This document shows positions 48,994 to 58,520 of a stretch of DNA of 64,000 bases, one piece after another. The translations under genes and the position numbers were made by a program. The notes under the pieces were generated by a model, which had not been told where the DNA came from, did no database searches, and saw only the letters and a program-made list of their open reading frames with translations. Each line of letters starts with the position of its first letter. Position 1 is the stretch's first letter. Origin of the DNA: CAVPUA01 sp963708805 (GTDB lineage: Bacteria > Actinomycetota > Actinomycetes > Mycobacteriales > Jatrophihabitantaceae). The stretch is taken from contig CAVPUA010000003.1 of the NCBI GenBank assembly GCA_963708805.1, forward strand, positions 2,968,182-3,032,181, written 5' to 3'.

Positions 48994-49018
48994 TACTTGT
49001 AGTGGTCAACTACTTGTA
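48994..49018. promoter_or_regulatory. MarR operator-like repeats upstream of regulator gene
   Basis: gtagt-ggtca-actac (48999-49013) is an inverted repeat, and tacttgta occurs twice (48994-49001, 49011-49018) in direct orientation. The AT-rich block just upstream of the MarR gene is a good candidate for the autoregulatory site. Confidence 0.5.
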
Positions 49019-49155
49019 CCGCCCAAGCATTTCGTGACGCCCGCCACAGGCGTGGTCACCAGCCCGAATTCAGGCGGCCGTTTCGGGACTAGTGGCGCGC
49101 TTGATCCGAGTCCGAGACAGCAAGTCACGGCGAACCGCACTGCGTCACCAGACCG

Positions 49156-49371
49156 TTAGCGGCCTTCTCGACGATGGCGCCCCCGCTCGGAGTCATCGTC
49201 GACGTCCGGCCTCCATGTTTCGCCGATGCCAGCCCAACCTTGGCGCGACTGGCACGCGCTGCACAGGTGGCCGACGGGTTCGGTGCCGCGAAACACGGCG
49301 ACCCAAGCTCCCTCGGTTCGACGGTAACGGCGAACGCAGGTCATGCATCGGGTAAGCGATGTCAGCGCCAC
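49156..49371 (-). CDS. Small zinc-ribbon-like protein
   Basis: From the GTG at 49371 a 71-residue protein with two CxxC pairs (RCMTCVRRYRR and GHLCSACQSRQ) spaced like a zinc ribbon. The tail is acidic then basic. The frame continues upstream without recognisable sequence. No family known. Isolated between the MarR gene and a small membrane protein gene. Confidence 0.4.
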   Translation of the reverse strand: MALTSLTRCMTCVRRYRRTEGAWVAVFRGTEPVGHLCSACQSRQGWAGIGETWRPDVDDDSERGRHRREGR

Positions 49372-49586
49372 TTTAGGGGCGTTCCCGTAATCGGTATTGG
49401 CATAACGCGCGGCACCTGCACATGGGCGTCTGCGTCCTCTGAGCACCACCGGGTGCTGGGCGCACCCAATCGCCGTTGGTCTCGTTGTCACTAGAGAGCG
49501 GGCAAGGTCGCCCGCCAGGACTTGTGGTGATGGCCCCGTCGCCCAGCTTGACAGTCGCCCCCGGGCATCGTCTGGAGTACCGACGA

Positions 49587-49820
49587 ATGTCTTTCTTGGC
49601 AGTCGCCCATCTCGGGCTCGCGCCGCTGGCCGGGTCGGTCATGCTCGCGGCGGGGATCGGTGTCGCGTTAGCCGGGGCGCTGTTCACGGCGTTCGTGGTA
49701 ACCAACAAAGGTCGGGGGTTCAATCCCCAGGTCTTTCAGTCGCGGTTTGGGATATCAGCGCCGATCGTCTTTGCGTTCGGCCTGGCTGTGCTGACCATTG
49801 GTGTTCTCATCCACCGGTGA
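49587..49820 (+). CDS. Small two-helix membrane protein
   Basis: A 77-residue protein with helices VMLAAGIGVALAGALFTAFV and PIVFAFGLAVLTIGVLI, ATG at 49587 with GGAG upstream. No family recognised. Confidence 0.5.
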   Translation: MSFLAVAHLGLAPLAGSVMLAAGIGVALAGALFTAFVVTNKGRGFNPQVFQSRFGISAPIVFAFGLAVLTIGVLIHR

Positions 49821-50021
49821 AGCGGGATCACGCTCGCCAGATGATCGTCAGTCGTGGTCGAACGGGAAGCGGATTTCCGCGACCGAGCGTGGGCTCATCA
49901 GGTCAGCCTGTCGTGGTGGCGCTTTTCTGGGCACCCGGTGCCATAATCGAGGCAGCGTTCGACGCATCGGCTGCCCTCGTCATTCGGGGGTTCGACGGGG
50001 CTCGATGTCTGGCGCTGCGAC

Positions 50022-50069
50022 GGTCAACCCGCGACCCTGGGCATCGTCGCCTGGTGTCGCGGGTTGACC
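50022..50069. terminator. 14-bp-arm hairpin upstream of the STAS gene
   Basis: ggtcaacccgcgac (50022-50035) pairs perfectly with gtcgcgggttgacc (50056-50069). It ends 18 bases before the STAS start, so it could be a terminator of an upstream transcript or a structured leader that limits access to the STAS start. A closely similar hairpin occurs at 52020-52063. Confidence 0.55.
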
Positions 50070-50087
50070 CAGGACGAACGGGATCCG

Positions 50088-50390
50088 ATGAGCATCGAAC
50101 GGGTAGCCGATGACGGCGTCATCTTCCTGATCGTCAGCGGCGACGTCGACGTCGAGTCAGCTCCCGCGCTTCGGCAGGCTGGGATCGAGGCGCTGTCCGA
50201 CTTCGTGGGCACCGTCCGCATTGATCTCGCGGCGGTGACGTTTCTGGACTCGATGGGTGTGTCCGCGCTGCTCGCGATCCGCAACGCGGCCGATGCCACC
50301 CGGCACACGTTGATCTTGGAGAGCCCGTCGCGGCCGGTCCTGCGGGTCTTGGAGCTGACCAAGCTGACGCAGAGCTTTCAGATCAAGTAG
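50088..50390 (+). CDS. STAS domain anti-sigma factor antagonist
   Basis: A 100-residue SpoIIAA-like STAS protein. The phosphorylatable serine is in TFLDSMGVSALLAIRNAA near residue 57, and GDVDVESAPALRQAGIEAL is the typical first helix region. ATG 50088; a TTG 8 codons upstream is possible. No anti-sigma kinase or sigma gene is adjacent, so it works in trans. Confidence 0.85.
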   Translation: MSIERVADDGVIFLIVSGDVDVESAPALRQAGIEALSDFVGTVRIDLAAVTFLDSMGVSALLAIRNAADATRHTLILESPSRPVLRVLELTKLTQSFQIK

Positions 50391-50533
50391 TCCCAGGCAG
50401 GGGCGATGCGTTCGCGGTGACTCGGCAGCCGGCGAGGTCTGGGCCCGACGGTCTCATTGGATGGGGACTCGCAGTCCGACGTTGCGCCTTGAGCGTCGGA
50501 AGGCTACCGAGCGGGGCGAGCGACCCGGGGTGT

Positions 50534-50559
50534 GTCGCTGGAAGGCCCCTTCCAGCGAC
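50534..50559. terminator. Hairpin, 12-bp arms with 2-base loop
   Basis: gtcgctggaagg (50534-50545) and ccttccagcgac (50548-50559) pair perfectly. It lies about 145 bases after the STAS gene and may end its transcript. Confidence 0.6.
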
Positions 50560-50600
50560 GGTAGCCCTAGCCGTCGCGGGTGAACAGGGCTGGACATGCG

Positions 50601-50639
50601 AATGCCCCACCGCTGTTCCCCCGAATGCGGCGGGGCATT
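50601..50639. terminator. Hairpin, 13-bp arms with one mismatch
   Basis: aatgccccaccgc (50601-50613) and gcggcggggcatt (50627-50639) pair with one A-C mismatch and a 13-base loop. Confidence 0.5.
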
Positions 50640-51366
50640 GCTACGGCACGTAATGTCGGCGGGCCTACGCGACCGGGTTTCCCCCGAAAAGCGGTCTGGG
50701 CCAAGTAGTCAGTCGTGGTGCGTGGTTTGCCGAGAAATGCACCCCCGCGCGCTCCTCGTTGAACGACACGCTCCGTGCTGACTTCTCCACTACTGTCGCA
50801 GACAGTTACCGTTTCCCGCAATTCCAAGTGATCCAGATCTCAAATATGACGCTCGGTAAACGGTCCGGGTGCAGCTACCGTCACGCTATGTCACGAATCC
50901 GATTCGTCGATAACGGCGGTACACCGCTCGGGGCGTGGCCGGCGAGGCCCTCGATGCGCCACGCCGCGACGATGAGGTCGAGCTGAATGATCGCGGGCGG
51001 ATCGTTCGCGGTCGCGATCCGGCGGATCTTGACAGGCGCCGGCGACGGACTGACTGGAGCGGCGCGGCAGGAACCAGGCCCTTCGTGGGGGGTCAGGGCA
51101 GTGTCAACCGCCGCGCCTACCTGGTGAACGAACCGACGCGATCTGGTGTTCCGGACGTGGCGCGACCCGGACTATCGGGGGATTGGTCCGGGCCGCGGTC
51201 ACCAACGGTGACGGACTTTGTTCGCTGAGTCAAGGTTCATTCCGTTCGGCAACGAAGCCTTGCCACCGTGTGCGGCGCGAGTGAAGATCAACGCGTACCG
51301 CGAGCAGACCGGGGGATCTGCCATTCGGGGGAATGCAGATCTCCGCGGGAACCTCTCCGGTCCAAA

Positions 51367-51405
51367 CGACAGCGCACACCCGATGGGGACGGATGTGCGC
51401 TGTCG
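51367..51405. terminator. Hairpin, 12-bp perfect arms
   Basis: cgacagcgcaca (51367-51378) pairs with tgtgcgctgtcg (51394-51405) around a 15-base loop. No gene is next to it. Confidence 0.5.
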
Positions 51406-51514
51406 TGCTGTGGCCAGGTCGGCATCGTTTCTCACCCTGTCAATTGTCGTTGAGCACTGTGCGCCCTGAGGTGACTGCACCCCTGTAGACCTCCGGCCGC
51501 TTCAGTGCACCAGG

Positions 51515-51554
51515 GGCGCCCCGTGCCCCGCCCTCGGAGGGAGGACGGGGCGCC
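51515..51554. terminator. Hairpin, 10-bp GC-rich arms
   Basis: ggcgccccgt (51515-51524) pairs with acggggcgcc (51545-51554); the 20-base loop can itself pair (gccccgccc region), making a very stable structure. Confidence 0.45.
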
Positions 51555-52019
51555 AGTGAGGCGCTGACGCGAAGCCGGCGCCAACGAGCGGATCCGTTCC
51601 TCCCCGTCGAACGGATTGCCCACTCTGATGTTCGTGTTCCGATGGTCAATCGGATCCGACTGGCCGATGAGGGCGCTTCTGAGCGCGCGGTAAGTGCGCT
51701 GTTGACGAGCGGTTTCCCTGGGTATCCCCACGGTTGCGTGGCGGGGGTCGCGCAACCCGTCCCGTTCTCCCCGGACTCGGACGGAGCCGATCCCCGTCAC
51801 GTCGTCTTCAGGCATGGAACGGCGCGGTCGTCGGGGTTCGATCCGGGCCCTGCTCCGGGTGTCTCGCCATGCACTCGGCGTCAAGTAGCAGTTAAGAAAA
51901 TGTGTGCTGGGGTCTTGTGTGGGGCCCGGTGATTCCACATCCTGGAGTGTGCGCACGTAACGCAGCTCGGGGGATCTGCGGGACGGGGGTCTGAAGATCT
52001 CTCGGACGACCTGTGCGCC

Positions 52020-52063
52020 GTCAGCCCGCGACCGACAGACCGACTCGCTGGTCGCGGGCTGAC
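52020..52063. terminator. Hairpin, 14-bp perfect arms
   Basis: gtcagcccgcgacc (52020-52033) pairs with ggtcgcgggctgac (52050-52063), loop 16 bases. The arm differs from the 50022 hairpin arm mainly by one transition, so the two look related. Confidence 0.55.
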
Positions 52064-52178
52064 AACCAACCACGCCGGGCCCGGCATGCCGACGCACATT
52101 TTCGGCGAGGTTATCGAGGCACGTCCCGCTCGTTCGGGTCTCAGGTTCCTGCCAAAGTCGCGCATGTACGGTCGTTCA

Positions 52179-52216
52179 GTGCGTGCCCCGGGACCCCGAA
52201 ACCCTGGGGCACGCAC
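52179..52216. terminator. Hairpin downstream of large secreted repeat protein
   Basis: gtgcgtgcccc (52179-52189) pairs with ggggcacgcac (52206-52216). It lies about 165 bases past the stop of the secreted protein gene (minus strand) and could terminate it. Confidence 0.5.
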
Positions 52217-52379
52217 CCGACGCTTCCAATCTGAATTTCCGATGAATTGACGTTGCTTGATCATCGAACTACTTGGATCGAGCCTTAGTTGCGCGCCCTT
52301 TCCGGAGTGGCCTCGTCAGACGGGAGCCAGCGTCGGGATCCCGCTCAGACGAGGCAGTCTGATCGTGGGCGGCCTTCGA

Positions 52380-55347
52380 TCAGCCGGACCTCGGAGTGGA
52401 GACCAGTACCTGGCCGTTCAAATCAACGGCGGCGCAGTAGTCGATGGTCGGACACGAGATGCTGGCCGTCCCCAGCGCGCCGTCGAAGGTCTGCGCAGCG
52501 CTCCACGCGCGCCCATTGAAGGCCGTCTGCGTCCCATCATCGGAACCCACGACACAGTTCGCGACCGAGGCACACGATAGGGATCGACAGTAATACCCGG
52601 CCCGATCGCAAACGGAGACCAGGCTGAACCTGTGAACACGGAATAGCGTCCGTCGTAGGTCGCGACCATGCAGAAATTGGATGACACGCACGACACCGGG
52701 TAGTACTACGCTCGTCCATCACCGCCTGGGAGTATCGACGACGTCCACGCGTCGCCGTCGAACTGGTACACCGCCCCGCCCTCACCTGTCGCCATGCAGA
52801 AGCTCGACGACGTGCAGGAGACCGAGTCGACGGGGGCGCTAGACTGCGGGAGGGCCTCGTCCTCGCTCCAGCTCGTACCGTCGAACACGGAGGCGACATT
52901 GCTCAACCCGTAGTCTCCGACCGCAACGCAGAAGCCGACTGCCGGGCACGACACGTCGTTCCATTGGTGATACAGGGGAGTCGGCACTGCGGCGGACCAC
53001 GACGTGCCGTCGAAGAAGGCAGCTTGCCCATAGCGATCGACCGCCACGCAGAACGAGTTCGAGGCACACGAGACCGACGTGACAGCGGTAAGCGGTGCTA
53101 CTCCTGCTGCCTGCCACACGCCGTCATGTTGAACGAAGGCGGCCTCCGATCGGTCGATCTCCAGACAGAACGTCGATGACGTGCACGAGATCCTGAGCGC
53201 CGGGCCGCGACTCGGATCGACCGAGGCCTGCTCGCTCCAGGTGCCGCCCATGCGAGTGAACACGATGGAGGAGCCGACGGCGACACAGAATGCCTCGCTC
53301 GGACACGACACGCTGTCCACGTACACCCCGGCTGAAGTGGGTGCAGACCATCCGGATCCGTTGAAGTCGACCTCGTTGCCCGCACCGTTGACCGCGAGGC
53401 AGTAAGTCGACGACAGGCAGTCGAGTGCGCTCAGAAACTCATCACCGACCGCGATCGGGGCCGTCCAGTTGACGGCGTCGACCGACGTGACAGACGTGCG
53501 GCCGTCGCTCACCAGACAGAAGGACGTCGTCGGACATGACATGCGTGCCGCATCAACGAACGGCGTGGCGAAGGACGACGCCGTCCACGAGCCATCGGCC
53601 AACGAGACCACGCCGTCCTGTTCGAGAGCGACGCATCGGCCTACCGCTGGGCACGAGATGGTCGACAGAGGGGGATTGGGCGCTCCGGTTGCCGTCGTAC
53701 TCCAGGTCGCGCCATTGAATGTCTCGGCATTGCCGGCCATGTCGACGGCCACACAGAAAGTGGTGGACGCGCACGAGATCGCGGACATGAAGACTGCGTC
53801 CGGGACGGTCGTGACCGCAGACCACGAACTCCCGTCATAGCTGGATGCGTGGTTCACGCCGACCGCCATGCAGAACGTCGTCGATACGCATGACACGCTC
53901 GAGAAGTGGCCGGTGGTGTAGCTGTTGATGGGTCCGGGGGCGATCGGGTCGATCGAGACGGGAGCAGACCACGTTGTGCCGTCGAAGGTGAGGGCGGCAC
54001 CGGCGGAGTCGACGGCCGCGCAGAAGCTCGCCGAGACGCACGACACTGACGTCATCGACCCGGACGGTGGATCGACCATCTCGGGCGCGCTCCAGGACGT
54101 GGGCGGGTTGCCGACCACGTAACCGGCGACGTCGGCGATCAGGTGCGCGCTGCCGAGCGAGCCGTTGATCAACCACACGGATCCGTCGGCGCCAACGGGC
54201 ACGATCACCAAGTTCGGACGCGTCTCCCCAGTGCCGTAATTCAGATCCGACGTCAGCGGGCGCTCCTCGCCACCGGCCCAGGCCGAGATCCAGCCGCCGT
54301 CCGTCGACCCGGTCACCGTGATGTTCAGGACGACGGCGGACACACCGGTCGCGGGCACACCGCCGTGTCCGGCCACCGGAAGGCCGATGGTCTGCCCGGC
54401 ACTGACCGCGCCCGCGTGGGCACCGACGCCCGACCGGGTGTCCAGCAGGCGGGTCGGCGCGAGGGACGCGATCGTTCCCGGCACCGTGGTGGCACCGGCT
54501 TCGACGTAGCCCTCGACATCCGCGATCAGATCGATCGTGCCGCCCGAGCCGTTGAACAGCGAGACCTCGCCGTCCGCAACGGGCGAGGACACCAGATTGG
54601 CGATCGTTTCGCCGGCGCTGTAGTTCAGATTCGAGGCGATGGGCATCGGCGCCGGCCCGCCGGCCCAGGCCGTGACATAGCCGGACGACTTCGGCGACGT
54701 GACGGTGACGTTCAACAACACGGCGGCGACGCCGGAGTCCGGTACGTCACCCCGTCCGCCGACCTGCAGCGTGAGGGTGGCCCCGGCCGCGACCGGCACC
54801 TTGCCGGCGCGGGTGTCCAGCAACCGAGCCGGCGTCACCGGGGCGAAGCCGCCAGGGGCGAGAGACGACCCGCCGAAGTAGTCCCCTCGACATCGGCGAT
54901 CAGGTCGGTACTGCCCGCTGAGCCGTTGAACAGTGTGACGGTGCCGTCGCTGCTCATCGTTACGACGACAAGGTTGGCCGCGGTCTGACCGGAAGTGAAG
55001 TTCAGGTCCGAGGTGGCGGGCTGCGGCTGGTCGCTCGGCCAGACCGTCACGTATCCGCCGGCGGTGGGCGCCGCGATCGTCACGTTCAGCGCGACAGCGG
55101 CCGCCCCGTTCAACGGCACGTCACCGCGCCCGCCCACCTGAAGGGTGAGCGTCTGACCGGCGGCGAGACGGGCCGCGGGCGCGCCGACGCCGGTACGGGT
55201 ATCGAGAATGCGCTGCGCAGCCAGCGCGACATAGCTGCCGCCCACGGGCGCCGTCGCCGCTTCAACTGGCGTTGCCGCCGCGAGGCCGATTCCACCAACA
55301 AGGGCGAGAGCAGCCACTATCGCGACAAGTCGTCGGGACAAGGTCAC
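52380..55347 (-). CDS. Large secreted protein with LDTR-type modules and about 14 SCxSxxFC repeats
   Basis: About 985 residues after repair. A signal peptide (LVAIVAALALVGGIGLAAA) is followed by three modules of about 130 residues, each opening with RLLDTR/RILDTR and closing with LIADVEGY/LIADVAGY, as in many actinobacterial surface proteins. Then about 14 repeats of about 45 residues, each with a core like VSCVSTTFCMAV and a later FDGTTWSAP, a likely beta-propeller or stacked beta structure with a disulfide per repeat. One extra base near 54890 separates the first module; an in-frame TAG lies at 52706-52708, and another shift near 52590 leads to the end at 52380. No sorting signal. Function unknown; adhesion or matrix is likely. 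Confidence 0.75.
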
Positions 55348-55531
55348 CCTCCATCAACACTGCAGGCAGACCCAAGCGTCGTCCCGATTTAACGCAGACT
55401 GTATGCGCGGGATCAAGCGACCACAAGCGGAACTGCTCGGCGCACTCGGCAATGTTCGTCACCGAATCACCTGGCGTGCGGCGTGAGACACGCAGGCTGC
55501 ATCTAGCCCGTCGGGAATCGACCTAAATGGG
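55348..55531. other. Upstream region of the secreted protein gene, no gene seen
   Basis: No coding sequence or RNA gene is recognisable between the signal peptide start and the att-like sequence. The promoter of the secreted protein gene is expected here. Confidence 0.5.
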
Positions 55532-55573
55532 TGGAGCTGCGGGGATTCGAACCCCTGACCCCCACACTGCCAG
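55532..55573 (-). other. tRNA/tmRNA 3'-end-like sequence, putative attachment (att) site
   Basis: Read on the minus strand it gives a T-arm (GGGGTTCGAATCCCC) followed by GCAGCTCCA, the form of a tRNA or tmRNA 3' end. No 5' acceptor strand (GGAGCTG or GGGGCTG), D-arm or anticodon arm can be found within 90 bases upstream on that strand, so this is a fragment, not a gene. Fragments like this are left at one end of integrated elements. Genes to the right fit an integrative element. Confidence 0.55.
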
Positions 55574-56118
55574 CGTCATGAGACCGTTCATAGGCGTCCA
55601 GTGTCATCCACAGGTCCCTTCCGGGGCAAGGTCTTTGTGCATAGTCAACTGATGCTGTCCGGTGTGTCCGCATCTGTTGGTGACAGATTTGTGACAGGTC
55701 CCCGGGCGGCATCGGCGCTCCCGTCGCGTGGCGGAACGGATCGAGCGGCATCCCATACGACGGGCTGCACGTCGATGTCGAGCACCCACTCGATCCCGAC
55801 AGCGCAGCGCGTGGGCGGCTTGGTCTTTGACGTCGCGGATCGTCGTTCTCGTCCCGGGACGAGAACGGGACGTCCGTCTCGTAGTTGACCCGTACACGCA
55901 GCAGATCGTTTGGACCGAATCGAGGTTTGGCTAGCACCTCGAGGAGGCCGGACAAAAGTTAACCGCACCCCCGCCGTCGTCGTCGGTATACCGACTAGAT
56001 CAGCACCGATCTGCACTCGGCACTCGCGCCCAATCAGCCCAACGCCAGTCATTCGCACTCGCGTCCCGGAACCGACAGAGCCGACTGCCCTGACGTGAAT
56101 AAGGGTGAGCGTCACCCG
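55574..56118. other. Gene-free stretch next to the att-like site
   Basis: Integrase genes usually lie here, but no tyrosine or serine recombinase motif (R-H-R-Y or the serine signature) could be found in any frame. Short Arg-rich frames on the minus strand are unconvincing. Confidence 0.5.
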
Positions 56119-56427
56119 TCAGAACCGCGGCAACTGGCCGAGATTGTCCTTCTTGGTCTTGTCGCGGTCCGTGCGGATGTACTTCTCGCCGTCGACGGTA
56201 ATCACCTCGACATTGGCACCTTGGACCCACTTCGAGTTGGTGCTGTCCTTGGTGATCGTTGCGAACGTTTTGTCGGCATCAAGCAGGTTCACGACGCTGC
56301 TGCGCAACACCTATCTGCCGGTGCCGACGCTCTCACCGTTGTCGGGATGGCGCATGACTTTGGCGATGTGCGCTCCAGCGGCGTTGTACTGGACGGCTGA
56401 GATCAGGTAGTCGGCCCATTTTGCCAT
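56119..56427 (-). CDS. DUF3892-type protein with an in-frame TAG
   Basis: ATG 56427 follows AAGGAGAAAC. Residues 1-38 (MAKWADYLISAVQYNAAGAH, then IAKVMRHPDNGESVG) and residues 40-102 (SVVNLLDADKTFATI, VEVITVDGEKYIRTD, DNLGQLPRF) are both parts of one DUF3892-like protein in the same frame, interrupted only by TAG at codon 39. Translation could restart at GTG or TTG just after it, but the family needs the N-terminal strand. Either a nonsense mutation, a base-call error or read-through. Family function unknown. Confidence 0.7.
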
Positions 56428-56445
56428 GGTGTTTCTCCTTTCTCC

Positions 56446-56831
56446 CTATTCCGGTGTGGTCAAACAGATGAGACTGATGAAGGCTGCGATGGCTCCCACG
56501 GCCAGGCCGCCGGCCCACCGCTTCCCGGCGGGCTGCTTTGCGACGGCCAGCGCGAGCGCCTCTTGGAGGAGCCGTTCATCGCTTCGAAGGAATGGCGGTG
56601 AGACCATTTCGATGGCCTCGGCGATGGTTGGCCGCGGTCGGTGCCGAGCCAGCCACCGAGCCCGAGTGCTCGAAACTCGGCGTCCCGGAACAACTCTTCG
56701 GCCAGCTCGGCCGCGGTCGGTCTGGGTCCGAAGGACATGGTGTCGTGCCGCGGGTAGTAGCGCGGCGTCGTGTCGCGTGGCCAGGCCGTGATTCGGGTGG
56801 AGAGATCCGCGAGCTGCTGGATCTGATACAT
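56446..56831 (-). CDS. Small element-borne protein with C-terminal membrane helix, one frameshift
   Basis: From ATG 56831: MYQIQQLADLSTRITAWPRD, a charged middle (TAAELAEELFRDAEFRALGL), a frame change near 56640, then a helix-rich part (RSDERLLQEALALAVAKQPA) and a final hydrophobic helix AGGLAVGAIAAFISLICL. About 128 residues. No family known to me; it sits among integrative-element genes. Confidence 0.5.
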
Positions 56832-56988
56832 GATGCCTTCTGTCCTGAGCGGTCGGCGTACATCGCGAACGATAAGCGAGCACCTGACATTTTCGACGCG
56901 ATGGTGCTCGGGCCGGGCGTACCTCGGCGGCATAGGGTGCTCGATGGTGGTGCTGGGCCAGTTCCGACGGCCCAGCACCACGATCTGG

Positions 56989-57185
56989 TCAGCCCCGTTC
57001 GATGACCGTGGTGCGGGGGTGCCGCGCCGCGGTGCAGGCGTGACGTAGCGACCGGTGATCGCACTACCGCTATGTGTGTCGCTGCTGTGATTGCCGCCGC
57101 TCTCGGTCACCGTGGTGCGCGGTGTCGCGCGCCGCGGCGGGAGTGACGTACCGGCCGGTGATCGCACTCGAGACGTCTTAGCCAT
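56989..57185 (-). CDS. Small basic protein with two AITGRYVTP repeats, frameshifted
   Basis: ATG 57185 after GGAGA. Two copies of a segment of about 20 residues built on AITGRYVTPA...PRTTV (57155-57100 and 57055-56995) are separated by TESGGNHSSDTHSGS. Both copies are in frames that require one-base shifts to join; the second ends TTVIERG and TGA. Such GRYV-repeat proteins of about 65 residues recur in actinobacterial mobile elements; function unknown. Confidence 0.5.
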
Positions 57186-57252
57186 CGCAGTCTCCTTCCA
57201 TGAGACCCGGCTCGCGTTAGCCGGTCACACCCCTATAAGTACGGAGGGCTGC

Positions 57253-57420
57253 CTAGCCCTGAATGTTGTTGTTGCCGGAGCGCGAGGCCGGGCCGGCTGA
57301 TAGCGGCCGGTCGCTGCCCCGCGCACGAGCCGCTTGCCTGTCTCAGACGAGACGCTGTGGCGGGCAGCGCGAGCAGCGCGAGTTCCGAGGAAGGAGCGAT
57401 CGATCAGTTTCTGGACGTCG
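57253..57420 (-). other. Possible small basic protein remnant
   Basis: A frame reading DRSFLGTRAARAARHSV, then GAATGRYQPA and ending near NNNIQG resembles the GRYV-repeat protein next to it but has no clear start codon and overlaps the end of the sigma-like gene. It may be a degenerate paralogue. Confidence 0.25.
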
Positions 57421-58284
57421 GTGTCGGGTCGTCTGACGTCGTCCGCTCTTGTCGTGGGATACGAGCCTGTCGGGTCTTGTCCTGCTGCTGGAGTCGGACT
57501 TGGTGCCGAGCAGGTTCTCGACGCCCTTCTCGCCCGCGAGGTCGAGTTCGTCCGCGATCTCGGCGTGGCTGTAGCCGAGGGCCTTCATCGCGAACGCGCG
57601 CTGCGCTTGGCCGTGGTCAGCGTGCCTAGTGCGGTGACGGCGCTGTCATGGGTGATGACCAGTTCCTCCGTCGCCGATGCCGCCAGCCAGGTAGTGGAGG
57701 TCATCGTCAGCGACAACCTGTTGGAGGGCGTGTAGTCTGCTCGTTGTGCAGCCAGGTTTTGTAGACGTTCGGGAACTGGTAGAGGCACTGACCGATGAAG
57801 AAGATGCGCAGGCTGGCCCCGCGGGCCGGGTCCCACTTATTCGCCTTGAGCACCTGTTCCTTGAAGTACTGCAGTGCGAGCACGACCGTGAGGCCGGCGA
57901 GGTCCTCGGCGACGTGAACGGACTGCAGCCAGTCGTCGGGGCAGGACCTCAGTTGAAACCCAGGTGCGACTTGACCTGGCCGAAGATGGTGCGTTTGCCG
58001 ATCCAGGACTTCATGACCGACACGCCGTAGCGGGCGAACTCTTCGGCGATGGGGTTCCAAATCCGGTCCGCGTAGCCAGAGAGTTGGAGTTGCAGCAGCA
58101 TGTCAGCGTCACCCAGGAGGCGGGCCAGGTTCTGCGATGCGCGTTCCAGGACCGGGTCGGCCAGCCACTCCCGCAGCTGGCGTTCTGACGAGGCCGACTC
58201 GGTGAAATCTGCGGGCCCATTGACCGGTTGTAAGCGCGCGCCATCGCCCACGGGGCCAGCGGGCCCTGCCAGGTTCCGGCTCAT
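57404..58284 (-). CDS. Sigma-factor-like protein of integrative elements, multiply frameshifted
   Basis: Fragments in several frames form one protein: an N-terminal helical region (RASQNLARLLGDADMLLQLQ; EEFARYGVSVMKSWI), a central block (VLKANKWDPARGASLRIFF, then GQCLYQFPNVYKTWLHNEQ) and a C-terminal HTH (ALGYSHAEIADELDL). The block order resembles sigma regions 2 and 4 in sigma-like proteins found in actinomycete genomic islands. ATG 58284. The C-terminal end (57404 or 57343) is uncertain. It may direct transcription of element genes. Confidence 0.5.
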
Positions 58285-58520
58285 GCGGGTCTCCGGTGAG
58301 TAGGTCACGAACACTGAAGGGCTTCAGTGGTCGCGTCCTCCTAAGTACCGGTCGTACGGCTACCCCTGAAACATTTTTCAATTCTCCCAGAGATCGTCGT
58401 CACAGGGGCCGTTCGCGACGCCCTCGGAGGGATCAGAGACCTGCCAGATCCCCATGTTTGCTGACATACGGGGCTCCAGACCCGCGGGAGGCACATCGCG
58501 GGTCTGGAGATGATGAGGTC

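Larger units (their letters stand above)
50391..52379. other. Two-kilobase stretch without recognisable genes, rich in hairpins
   Basis: Open frames on both strands here do not show family features, membrane helices or consistent codon use. Instead there are five or more strong inverted repeats (entries below), spaced irregularly. It may carry small untranslated RNAs, terminators of lost genes, or decayed island DNA. Confidence 0.6.

Noticed and set aside
55532..55620. Complete tRNA or tmRNA gene on the minus strand
   Set aside because: Only the T-arm and 3' acceptor strand are present; no matching 5' acceptor strand, D-arm or anticodon arm could be drawn.
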